A stretch of DNA of 42,221 nt from NCBI GenBank assembly GCA_016714785.1, contig JADKCC010000048.1:1-42221 (forward strand). The letters are read 5' to 3'. A program made the translations under genes and the position numbers. The notes under the pieces are model-generated. The model searched no databases. It was not told where the DNA came from and saw nothing but the letters and a program-made list of their open reading frames with translations. Source of the stretch: Saprospiraceae bacterium. Lineage in GTDB: Bacteria > Bacteroidota > Bacteroidia > Chitinophagales > Saprospiraceae. Shown here piece by piece: positions 27,254 through 35,432 of the stretch (positions are counted from its first letter, which is position 1; each line of letters opens with the position of its first letter).

Positions 27254-28687
27254 TTATATCTTTACAAATTTTTGTACAGTACTATTCACAGTGTTCTTTA
27301 AAATATACACACCAGATGTAAGAGAACTAATGTCTAGTCTTGTGTCATATTGTGTTTGGGTAAGTACTTTTATGGGCATTTCAATATCTGATAATGTGAA
27401 AACCTTCCACGTTGCATCGATATACTGCTCATCTCTATAGGTTAGGTCAATATAATGCAGTGCAGGATTTGGCTTGATTGAAATAGAAGAAGTTAGCAGA
27501 TTTGGACTTTCTTCCGTATTGTTGACAGGGTCTGACCCAATTTGAAACACGGTACCATTTGCTAACCCAGCAACATAGAGTTCTCCAGAAATATCCAAAC
27601 CAAAAGTAGCAAATTCCATATTGTCCATATCTGCTACTTGGTTATTTATTACACTTCCATTTACATCACGGTATAATGTCCAAAATATTCCTGTGCAAAA
27701 ATCTGTATAGATATACTTACCATATAGGCTCGGATGATTTAAACCTCGATACACAAAGCCACCAGTGACCGAACAACCTACATCAAAAATATTGGCATAA
27801 GATGATATGGGATTATGAAACTTTGTTTTGTCATTACAATCACTGTAGTTAAATCGCTCAAAGCCTTCATAGCACCTCCAACCATAGTTTATAGCTGATT
27901 GATATGTGGAAGCGACATTGATTTCTTCCCATTTATCTTGCCCAACATCCGCAATCCAGATTTCGTTCATTAAAGTATCGAAGCTAAATCTCCATGGATT
28001 ACGGAGGCCCATAGCCCAAATTTCGGACAATGTATCATTATTATTAACGTAAGGATTACTCGGTGGAATATTATAAGGTTCGTTTTCAGTATCAACATCT
28101 AGTCTAAGCATTTTGCCCAATAAGTTTTTTGGGTTTTGTGATCTATTGCCAGGATCACCGCCATTACCTCCGTCACCCATACCAATATATAGGTACCCAT
28201 CTGGTCCAAAATCCAAGTCTCCAGCATTGTGGTTGTTGTAAGGTTGGTTGATCAATATGATAATTTTTTCAGAAGTAGGATCAGCTATATTTGGGTTGGA
28301 TGTACTGACACGATATCTAGCTATCGTACTGTGGCCGTTATTATTACTGTAATGGACATAAAAGTAACCATTAGTCTCATATTTTGGGTGAAAGCAAAGC
28401 CCTAAAAGACCACGTTCATTGGCAGATGAATTTACTTTTGCATCTATATCTAAAAAAGGAGTACTCAGTACATTACCATCATTTTGGGCTATTTTGATTC
28501 GTCCATCTTTTTCGGTAATGAACAATCTTGTGTCACCTTGCATTCCTGAATTGCTGATATCTACAGGTTTGCTAAATCCAATAGCAAACGGAGTTAATTT
28601 GATCATCTGTGCTTGGGCGTTAAGACAAAATGAAAAAATTAATAAAAGCACAGGTGAGAAGTGGAAATGTCCTTTTTGCAATGTCAT
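27254..28687 (-). CDS. Secreted PQQ-dependent sugar dehydrogenase with T9SS sorting domain
   Basis: 477 residues with a signal peptide ending near AQAQM. The glucose/sorbosone dehydrogenase beta-propeller covers about residues 35-390: FITEKDGRIKI, ERGLLGLCFHP, NHNAGDLDFGPDGYLYIGMGDGG, GLRNPWRFSFD, IADVGQDKWEEINV and GGFVYRG are family landmarks. The last ~80 residues are a type-A type IX sorting domain (SIKPNPALHYIDLTY, then SGVYILKNTVNSTVQKFVKI). It should oxidise aldoses at or outside the cell surface using PQQ and calcium; the cofactor genes are not in this window. Confidence 0.92.
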   Translation of the reverse strand: MTLQKGHFHFSPVLLLIFSFCLNAQAQMIKLTPFAIGFSKPVDISNSGMQGDTRLFITEKDGRIKIAQNDGNVLSTPFLDIDAKVNSSANERGLLGLCFHPKYETNGYFYVHYSNNNGHSTIARYRVSTSNPNIADPTSEKIIILINQPYNNHNAGDLDFGPDGYLYIGMGDGGNGGDPGNRSQNPKNLLGKMLRLDVDTENEPYNIPPSNPYVNNNDTLSEIWAMGLRNPWRFSFDTLMNEIWIADVGQDKWEEINVASTYQSAINYGWRCYEGFERFNYSDCNDKTKFHNPISSYANIFDVGCSVTGGFVYRGLNHPSLYGKYIYTDFCTGIFWTLYRDVNGSVINNQVADMDNMEFATFGLDISGELYVAGLANGTVFQIGSDPVNNTEESPNLLTSSISIKPNPALHYIDLTYRDEQYIDATWKVFTLSDIEMPIKVLTQTQYDTRLDISSLTSGVYILKNTVNSTVQKFVKI

Positions 28688-29083
28688 TTTATACGTTTAT
28701 GAATATTATATATCAAATGTATAAAATAAATTCAATAACATCACATTTTAAGTAAAAAACTATAACTTTTGTTATATAATTTAGAATTTGTTACTGTAAA
28801 ATTTTGCCTTTTTTTATATGTGTAATATATTTGTTGGTAAATTGTTGTTTCTTTATAATAAAATGTGTATATATGGTTTGTGTTGTGTCGCGTATTTTGA
28901 AATGTGATTTTGAAAGTAAAAGGTTTTTTGGTTGCATTAAAATATCAGGCGGGATGTTTTAGGAGTATCATTCTGTTTTTTTTTTGTCACATTAAGGTTA
29001 CCTTTTTTCGTATCCTTCATTCAGTATATTATATCAAATTGTTCAAAGCAATTTATTTTTTCTAATATTTAAAAAAAGTCTTC
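28688..29083. other. Divergent intergenic region, no gene seen
   Basis: 396 AT-rich bases between the PQQ dehydrogenase and the outer-membrane-type gene. A TATATTTG box lies at 28826-28833 on plus, far from the next start. There are T-tracts (28808-28815 and 28978-28985) but no ORF, stable hairpin or RNA gene I can identify. Confidence 0.6.
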
Positions 29084-30151
29084 ATGATGGTGCATAAAAT
29101 ATATCTAGTTATTTTGTTATTTAGTATCTCAGTGCGAGCAGATTGTCAGGTACTAAATGAAGCTTTTACTTTTTCAGGTGGGCTCAATATATCATTAAAT
29201 TTTAAGGCAAATGCACCATTTTATAAAGCATTTCCAGGAATAAAAGCTTTTTTGGGTATCCAATATTATAATGAATTAAAACTTAGTCGAGATGCTCAAG
29301 GTTTGCTCAATATGGGTACTTCGATTGCTATTTATAATAAATCTTTGGGAAATAGTTTGCAATTGGGTTTTCAGGATAATCAATTGGATTGGACTAGTAA
29401 TATCAATATGGGTGTGGGTTGGGGAGAGAATGATTACTACAAACTAATGCAGAGCATAAATAATACGCCATTTTATAATCTCCGTCACAATAAGGAGAAT
29501 GCTGTCATGTTAGGTGTAAATTTTATTATGAACAATTATACCAGACACCAGACTGTCGGTTCATTAACGGGTACTTGGGGCAGAACTTCAATGACCTATT
29601 ATAATGATGGTGGTCCTTTTTTTAGTTGGTTTGGGTTGGGTGATTCTTTTGATAGGTTCTGGACAGGCGGTCTCATGATATATTATCACGATTGTGAAAG
29701 AACCGTTGAATCAGACAAAACACCTTTTAACCGAGTAGAGTTTTCATTTGATCAATTTACAGGTTATAAAAAAGGATTGTATGAGCTGCAAGGCATATTA
29801 GGTATCGATCTTCAAGATTATGACATTTACAATGAATCTTTGATAAAAAATGATTATAAACTTATCATGGATTCACTAAAAAATATTACAAAACTGGTTT
29901 ATTCTTTGGACGTTACGAATAGGATTGGGCATAATTTTAATGCGTCTCAATATCGATTGATTTATAGATTTGATCGGCATCTTGGTGCAGGGATTGGGAT
30001 GATTGGGTCATTAAGAGATCATAAAAGAGATAGGTATTACGCTTTACAAGATATGTTGCATATCTGGCGAAAACACCCGATTCATCCTAATCGAAATCCA
30101 AATAAATTTCAATTACTTTTTGAATACAATCAAACCTTTTTACAAAATTGA
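29084..30151 (+). CDS. Exported probable beta-barrel protein, possibly polymorphic toxin type 23-like
   Basis: 355 residues with a signal peptide (IYLVILLFSISVRADCQ). The body is rich in alternating aromatic and Gly residues (FSGGLNISLNFKA, GVGWGENDYYKLM, SLTGTWGRTSMTYYND, FFSWFGLGDSFDRFWTGGLMIYY), as in outer-membrane beta-barrels. The GDSFDRFWTGG segment recalls proteins annotated in Bacteroidota as polymorphic toxin type 23, but I cannot confirm this and no toxin delivery domain is present. It is followed, after 151 bases, by the lipoprotein/patatin pair. Confidence 0.6.
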   Translation: MMVHKIYLVILLFSISVRADCQVLNEAFTFSGGLNISLNFKANAPFYKAFPGIKAFLGIQYYNELKLSRDAQGLLNMGTSIAIYNKSLGNSLQLGFQDNQLDWTSNINMGVGWGENDYYKLMQSINNTPFYNLRHNKENAVMLGVNFIMNNYTRHQTVGSLTGTWGRTSMTYYNDGGPFFSWFGLGDSFDRFWTGGLMIYYHDCERTVESDKTPFNRVEFSFDQFTGYKKGLYELQGILGIDLQDYDIYNESLIKNDYKLIMDSLKNITKLVYSLDVTNRIGHNFNASQYRLIYRFDRHLGAGIGMIGSLRDHKRDRYYALQDMLHIWRKHPIHPNRNPNKFQLLFEYNQTFLQN

Positions 30152-30302
30152 CAAACAAATCTTAGGTAGAGTGAGCATGATCATCAAATGGCACACAAAC
30201 CAAGATGATTGTTTTCATACTAAAAATGAGTTCGGTAAACCAATAGTTGGAGATAAGTAATCAATGCCATCTGACCATTTAAAAACAAATTAAAATAGAC
30301 AA

Positions 30303-30992
30303 ATGAAACCTTTTTTTATATTTACTTTATTAGTCTGCATGTATAGTTGCAAGCCATTGTACTTTGCTATTCCAACTGATGAATATGTTGCGGGCCATAT
30401 TTCAAAGTGTCAAGATTTTAGTACTTATACCTGTTTTAAATTTAATCTAACTCCGTATGATATTTTTAAAAATGGACAGAAAACTACGCTCTTACTTTCG
30501 GATAGCACGGATATTAAGAAGTATATTTTCAATTTGCCATTAGCCGATACTAGTTATCTAGGGACACCGCAAGGCTTAGCTTCTTCGTGGCACAAAATAG
30601 TAGCTTATGTCAATACAGATCAAAAAAATGGTATTTGGAAGGAAGGAGATAAGGTTTTGATCAAAAGCATAGCAGGAAAAAGAACTTCAACCAATGACAA
30701 TCAAACCAAACTTTTCAAGATATTTACTGGGGAAGTTGGGCCTGCCAATGGAAACTTAAGATTAATCTATTTCAATCATTATTTTGAATCTAGCAATAGC
30801 CATAAATATAAAGAGAAACTTTATGATGAGCCAGCATTGATTATATTGGCAGAAATGATTGATACAGTTGCAAAAAACCAAATTTATGTTCATGCGCTCA
30901 TAGATCGCGGCTACTACAATAAATCAAGGGACCCAATGATTTATGAATTTGCAAAGATATTTGGTAGCCCTATATTATTAGTTCAAAATTAA
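30303..30992 (+). CDS. Lipoprotein of unknown function paired with the patatin gene
   Basis: 229 residues with a lipoprotein signal (MKPFFIFTLLVCMYSC, lipid-bearing Cys at 16). No recognised domain. The middle part (GIWKEGDKVLIKSIAGKR) looks beta-rich, and the end is alpha/beta (ALIILAEMIDTVAKNQIYVHALIDRG). The stop lies 10 bases before the patatin gene, so the two are co-translated from one transcript and probably act together at the envelope. Confidence 0.7.
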   Translation: MKPFFIFTLLVCMYSCKPLYFAIPTDEYVAGHISKCQDFSTYTCFKFNLTPYDIFKNGQKTTLLLSDSTDIKKYIFNLPLADTSYLGTPQGLASSWHKIVAYVNTDQKNGIWKEGDKVLIKSIAGKRTSTNDNQTKLFKIFTGEVGPANGNLRLIYFNHYFESSNSHKYKEKLYDEPALIILAEMIDTVAKNQIYVHALIDRGYYNKSRDPMIYEFAKIFGSPILLVQN

Positions 30993-31002
30993 AATAAAAA
31001 CC

Positions 31003-33825
31003 ATGTTTCATAAAGCAAATCTTAGTCGGTATTTCATTCTAAGCATTGTATTGACAGTTGTTTTAACTATTTTTAAAAAATTGTTTTACATAAATGACTA
31101 CATTGATGCCCCACAGTTTGCGCATTTTGATAATTGGTCTTATTGTTTACAAACCATCGAACAAAGTGATAAATGCTGGCTGTTTAATGCCTATTTTATT
31201 ACAGATACATTTTGGGCTTTTGCAATTTTGGCATACTTGCTGACTTATATTAAAACAAATTTTGACATTGACCACCATGTTTCACCCGTTTTACATCGTT
31301 TATTATCAAATAATAAGTTTTATGTTCTCGTTTTTCTACTTATCTGGGGAACAGATTTGCTGGAGAACTTACTTTATCTCACTTTACCATTTGATGCTGC
31401 CATAAGTCCCTATTTCAAATGCTTGGTCAATTTTAAGGATATATTATATAGTTTGATTATTTTATGGTTTCTCTTAGTGTTGGTCAAAAGAAAATTGCCA
31501 TCAAAATTTGTACTTTATACTAAAGCTTTATCTATAAGTATTCTATTTTTAGTATTTATAGCTTTGCTCCTTACAATGATGGAACAAGGTGCATCGCTCA
31601 TCATAGCATTATTAGAAAGTCCACTCAATCTCCTGTTGTGTTACATATTGTTGTATTTTCTTGCTTCTATTTTTGCTCATTATCCCAATTATCTAAAAGA
31701 GTTTTTCGATGGTGATAATAAAGTATTTTGGAAAAAACACAATGGGTGTGTAAATGGCGGTTTGATTACCTACCAAAAGGATTGTAAAGCAAGAAAAGAA
31801 AATGTTATGAAATTAGATAGTGATGACAAATATTTTCATCCATTTAGATATTTTGTAGGCTCAATGCTTTATGTAGCAATGATTTATGCACTGCTTTTTA
31901 CGTTTGAAAAATACATATTTCCCATGGCAGGCTTTAAGGTGGAGTTTGTTTTTTTCATAATTATATTAATTTGGATTTACACTATGATTAGGAAAGATAT
32001 GGATCATGAAAAAGGAAAAATCAAGGTAGTGACGACATATTTTATATTATACAATCTTTCGATTCTATTAATTTTTCTGTCATTATTATTCAGTTGTTTA
32101 TACCAATGGTCATCTATCACTTATTTTACAGTTTTGACCGTTTTTATTGTAAAGGCTATTTTACGTTTTTATATATTAGACAAAAGCGCCTTTGAAACAA
32201 AGGATGTATCAAATATTGTATTACCTTTTTTATTATGGTTGGAGAAATTTCTAAGTAAATCTACACTCAATAAATTGGCGATATTCAAATTTTCAGGTTT
32301 TATAATTTTGGGTGGTTTAATAGCTTTACACTATCCGCCGCTAGCTATGCAAGTCAATCCTATAAATGTGATATTGGCCTATATTCATATTTTTTATGGT
32401 TTTGTGATTATTTGTATAAAATACTATCTTTACGCTAAGGAGCAAAGATGTGATGGTGAAAAAACATCTCCATTAATGATTAAGTTATATGCTAATCTTG
32501 GCTATTTGTTGCTTATAGCTTTTGGATTTAAGATGTTTTACAATAGAAGTTTTAATGATCACCAACATTTACAAACCGTCCCAATTGGTTCGCAATCTAT
32601 TAATATACAGGAATATATGGAGAATAGACCACCTACTGGTCATCGTAACTATGTGGCGAGTTGGGGCGGAGGTTTGAGAGCTACTTATTTCAATTTGCTT
32701 TTGTTGCAGCAACTCCAGGCTAATTCAGACGGCTCCTTCCTGAATAAAACCGTAGCTATGTCTGGCGTATCTGGAGGAATGTTGGGTTTGGGTTTTTACT
32801 TCAGTATTTTGAATGAAAATCCATCTAAGATGGCTGAAAAGATAAACGAAATTGGTGAGGGGAATTTTGCATCCACAGATATAGTCTATTTATTGGGTCA
32901 TGATAGATTGCCTTTATTCAAAACCAAAATAAAAGATAGATCTATTACAGCTATGAAGAACTATTGGAATATTATTTCTCCCAATAACGATGGTTTGCCT
33001 ATACTTTCGTACCAAGATTATTGGGGACAATACACCAAAAACAAACCTTTTCCTATTCTGCTCACCAACACTGCTCAGACTAATGGAAAATACGGTATAG
33101 CAAGTAGTGTAGATTTGCCATTTGATACGGTTTTTATGCACAGTACAAACATTTTGGCGGTACCAAATAGACGCACACTTCCATACTTCCAAGCCCTTTC
33201 TACTTCAGAGCGGTTTCCTTTTTTTAGTGCTACTGCTACCATCGATGGTGTGGGCCATTTTATTGATGGAGGTTATTTTGACAATTCTGGATTACAGTCA
33301 CTAATGAGCATTAGGAATTATATCAATAACAGCATCGAACAATGTGATAATCCCAATGATAGCATATTTATTATCTTAAATTCTAAAGAGAATATGATAG
33401 ACTATCTTTTTGCAAGTGTTGCCCAACTAAAAAAACTAGACATACAGTTAAAGATAGAAGCAGAAACAGATTATTCTGCTATAATCAATGGAGTACTAAA
33501 TCAGGATGTGCATGCCAATTATCTTACAACGACTTATTTGAAAAATACGCTTAAAGACCCTGGGTATCATACAAAAGTATATTATCTACCATATCCATTA
33601 CGTTATAATGATATTGTAAATTACTTGGGAGGACAACCAGATGATGTATCGGCAAAAACAATATTGGATTTCATATCGGAACATAATAAAAGGATAGATA
33701 AGCAGTTGCTTAAAGAGAGTAAATCCAAATGGCATTATGCTTATCCTACCTTATCTCGTATGTTATCTGGACCTACCGTACAATATTATAAAACAATGAT
33801 GGAAGTCGTTATGAAGCAGGAATAA
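31003..33825 (+). CDS. Polytopic membrane protein with C-terminal patatin-like phospholipase domain
   Basis: 940 residues. Residues 1-515 contain roughly 11-12 hydrophobic segments (for example 10-30, 64-84, 105-127, 146-162, 173-193, 205-225, 281-303, 315-330, 345-367, 372-390, 430-448, 455-477 and 497-512). A complete patatin lipase domain follows: oxyanion loop GGGLRA (555-560), nucleophile elbow GVSGG with Ser590 and the catalytic DGG with Asp755 (HFIDGGYFDNSG). The typical patatin stretch ALSTSERFPFFSAT comes before the Asp. Ser/Asp dyads of this kind hydrolyse acyl ester bonds in lipids. The membrane portion does not resemble a transporter I know. Coupled to the upstream lipoprotein. 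Confidence 0.85.
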   Translation: MFHKANLSRYFILSIVLTVVLTIFKKLFYINDYIDAPQFAHFDNWSYCLQTIEQSDKCWLFNAYFITDTFWAFAILAYLLTYIKTNFDIDHHVSPVLHRLLSNNKFYVLVFLLIWGTDLLENLLYLTLPFDAAISPYFKCLVNFKDILYSLIILWFLLVLVKRKLPSKFVLYTKALSISILFLVFIALLLTMMEQGASLIIALLESPLNLLLCYILLYFLASIFAHYPNYLKEFFDGDNKVFWKKHNGCVNGGLITYQKDCKARKENVMKLDSDDKYFHPFRYFVGSMLYVAMIYALLFTFEKYIFPMAGFKVEFVFFIIILIWIYTMIRKDMDHEKGKIKVVTTYFILYNLSILLIFLSLLFSCLYQWSSITYFTVLTVFIVKAILRFYILDKSAFETKDVSNIVLPFLLWLEKFLSKSTLNKLAIFKFSGFIILGGLIALHYPPLAMQVNPINVILAYIHIFYGFVIICIKYYLYAKEQRCDGEKTSPLMIKLYANLGYLLLIAFGFKMFYNRSFNDHQHLQTVPIGSQSINIQEYMENRPPTGHRNYVASWGGGLRATYFNLLLLQQLQANSDGSFLNKTVAMSGVSGGMLGLGFYFSILNENPSKMAEKINEIGEGNFASTDIVYLLGHDRLPLFKTKIKDRSITAMKNYWNIISPNNDGLPILSYQDYWGQYTKNKPFPILLTNTAQTNGKYGIASSVDLPFDTVFMHSTNILAVPNRRTLPYFQALSTSERFPFFSATATIDGVGHFIDGGYFDNSGLQSLMSIRNYINNSIEQCDNPNDSIFIILNSKENMIDYLFASVAQLKKLDIQLKIEAETDYSAIINGVLNQDVHANYLTTTYLKNTLKDPGYHTKVYYLPYPLRYNDIVNYLGGQPDDVSAKTILDFISEHNKRIDKQLLKESKSKWHYAYPTLSRMLSGPTVQYYKTMMEVVMKQE

Positions 33826-33915
33826 ATTTACATGGTGGTATGGCATTTCTTAAATGTATTATGTTTACATATTGACACACTCCGTTTTTGATCTGAAATA
33901 TTGCTTAAAATCACA

Positions 33916-33948
33916 AAAGCCACCCAACTTATTATGTCGTGTGGCTTT
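33916..33948. terminator. Weak bidirectional hairpin between the patatin and RHS-linked genes
   Basis: AAAGCCAC (33916-33923) pairs with GTGGCTTT (33941-33948) over a 17-base loop. On the minus strand it is followed by TTGTGATTTTAAG, so it may end transcription of the membrane-protein gene at 34021; on plus there is no T-run. Confidence 0.45.
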
Positions 33949-34020
33949 CGTATATGGTTAGAAGCACGAGTTACATTTATCTGCCCAATTTCGGGCAAAA
34001 ACTCGCGCTAGCAAGGAAGG

Positions 34021-34442
34021 TTAAACAATCTCAACTTTTTCACCTATCAATTCAATAAGTTTAATTTGCAATTCTTCCATTTCTTTTAGGTTACAATCAT
34101 TACCAAGATAAAATTCCAATTTTGTAGAATCAGTTTTGTGAAAGATGATAGAAGTCATAGCATCTCTTGCTGATTTACTTATAAAATTCAAATCAATTTT
34201 TTTTATTTTTGTGAATGGAATAATTAGTTCATTTTGGGTCTAAAATATTTAGCATATTTAATGACAAAAGATTGATCTCTGTAATATATCGTAGTGTTAC
34301 TGTAATATAATTCCCAAATAAAAAATAGCAGTAAAAACAATGCAACCCAAAAGGAAACCGTTAGAGCAAACGCAACAATAAAAATTTGAACTATACTATT
34401 TTTAACATTATATCGATTTTTTGCAAATAAAACTTTTTTCAT
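34021..34442 (-). CDS. Small membrane protein with C-terminal PH-like domain, candidate immunity protein (one frameshift)
   Basis: About 140 residues after correcting one frame break. Residues ~17-45 form one or two membrane segments (IVQIFIVAFALTVSFWVALF). The soluble part follows: YYSNTTIYYRDQSFVIKYAKYF, then in the next frame ELIIPFTKIKKIDLNFISKS, TSIIFHKTDSTKLEFYLG and the end ELIGEKVEIV, a bacterial PH-like pattern. The break is at the A4 run (34232-34235 on plus); five As give RPKNELIIP with no stop. Its ATG overlaps the stop of the RHS-tip gene by four bases (ATGA), the layout of a toxin and its immunity gene. The immunity role is inference; a general membrane PH protein is the alternative. 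Confidence 0.6.
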
Positions 34443-35432
34443 TGCTTCTTTTTAATATCATTGTAAGAATTTGATACGCTTTTTAAATCAGAAAGTGCCG
34501 ATATAACATCTTCTAACTTTTGTGCAGATTTATTTAAATCTAAAATTGTTGTTGAAAGCGTTGCTAAGCTCGTTCCTAATTTAATGTATTTTCCACCATA
34601 ACTATTTTGCAACACAGATTTACCATTAGAAGTTGCAACTGTTCCTCCCTTTAGAACACCTTGACCACCAATAGGCAAAGTCACACCTTTAACAAAATTA
34701 TCAAATGATTGCTTAAATGCAGCTGAGCCCTCCACCAATGGGTCTGGATTACTAAAAAAACACATCTTTAGCTTTCATTGTCATGTCATATGATTCCTTA
34801 AAAGTAACAGGTTTTCTTTGCTTAACAACAGTTGGGTCATATACTGCAACTACATAATTATCATCTGTGCTTGCAATTGTTAGAGTTCCCTGAGATTGGT
34901 CATTATGCTTTGTTGTACCACTTACTGACATTGATGAATTGCTTCGATACTGATCAAAACCTTGCACTATATAACCTGCTGTTTTTTCTTTTGTAAATGT
35001 TTGCCACATTGTGTCCAAAGTTTTATTAAATTGTTTTTGAGAGATCTTTTGAGCACCAATTATTTGACCATTTTTGTATAGATCAAACTTGTCAGATACT
35101 GTGAGCCACACATTTCCCTTTTTATCTGTACTATAGATTTCTAACTTCGCCTCAAGTCCATCTAAATCAGAGTTTGCTATAGGACTATTACTAGCAAACT
35201 GATATGGTGTATACCATGGATACGACTTCGTCAGTGCATCGACGCTCAGGAACTTCCCAATACTTGGATTATAAATCCTGAATGCCGCAAGAGCTCTCGA
35301 TGTATCGAGATTCTTGACTTCGCTAATCACTCCTCGCTTTGCTGCGGGGCGAAAGCTACGTTTAACTGCGTCCTCGAGCCATTTCAGATGGCTCGAACAG
35401 ACTTGTTCACCACAGTCGTAATGAGTCATCAT
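34439..35432 (-). CDS. Orphan RHS-core tip with unrecognised C-terminal (toxin-like) domain (one frameshift)
   Basis: About 330 residues. Residues ~48-94 are the end of an RHS repeat-associated core: AAFRIYNPSIGKFLSVDALT, then YPWYTPYQFASNSPIANSDLDGLE. This core normally ends a 1000-3000-residue RHS shell; here nothing of the shell precedes it. The ~236 residues after DLDGLE are a variable C-terminal domain that I do not recognise. The frame breaks at the T7 run (34754-34760 on plus); T6 (or T9) gives KDVFFSNPDP and continues to KKKQ. The gene's ATG overlaps the FG-GAP stop, and its stop overlaps the membrane-protein ATG. Delivered as an RHS toxin or a silent spare tip used by recombination are both possible. 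Confidence 0.7.
35295..35396. repeat. Palindrome-rich, GC-shifted RHS linker segment
   Basis: Two strong inverted repeats lie within the RHS-tip 5' part: TCTCGAT-GT-ATCGAGA (35295-35310) and TCGAGCCAT-TTCAG-ATGGCTCGA (35374-35396, 9-bp perfect stem). The segment between (CTCCTCGCTTTGCTGCGGGG) is clearly more GC-rich than the surrounding window. Confidence 0.7.

Noticed and set aside
34439..35432. Calling the RHS tail a nuclease toxin
   Set aside because: No HNH, GHH, colicin or deaminase signature can be seen in the tail, so no activity is assigned.
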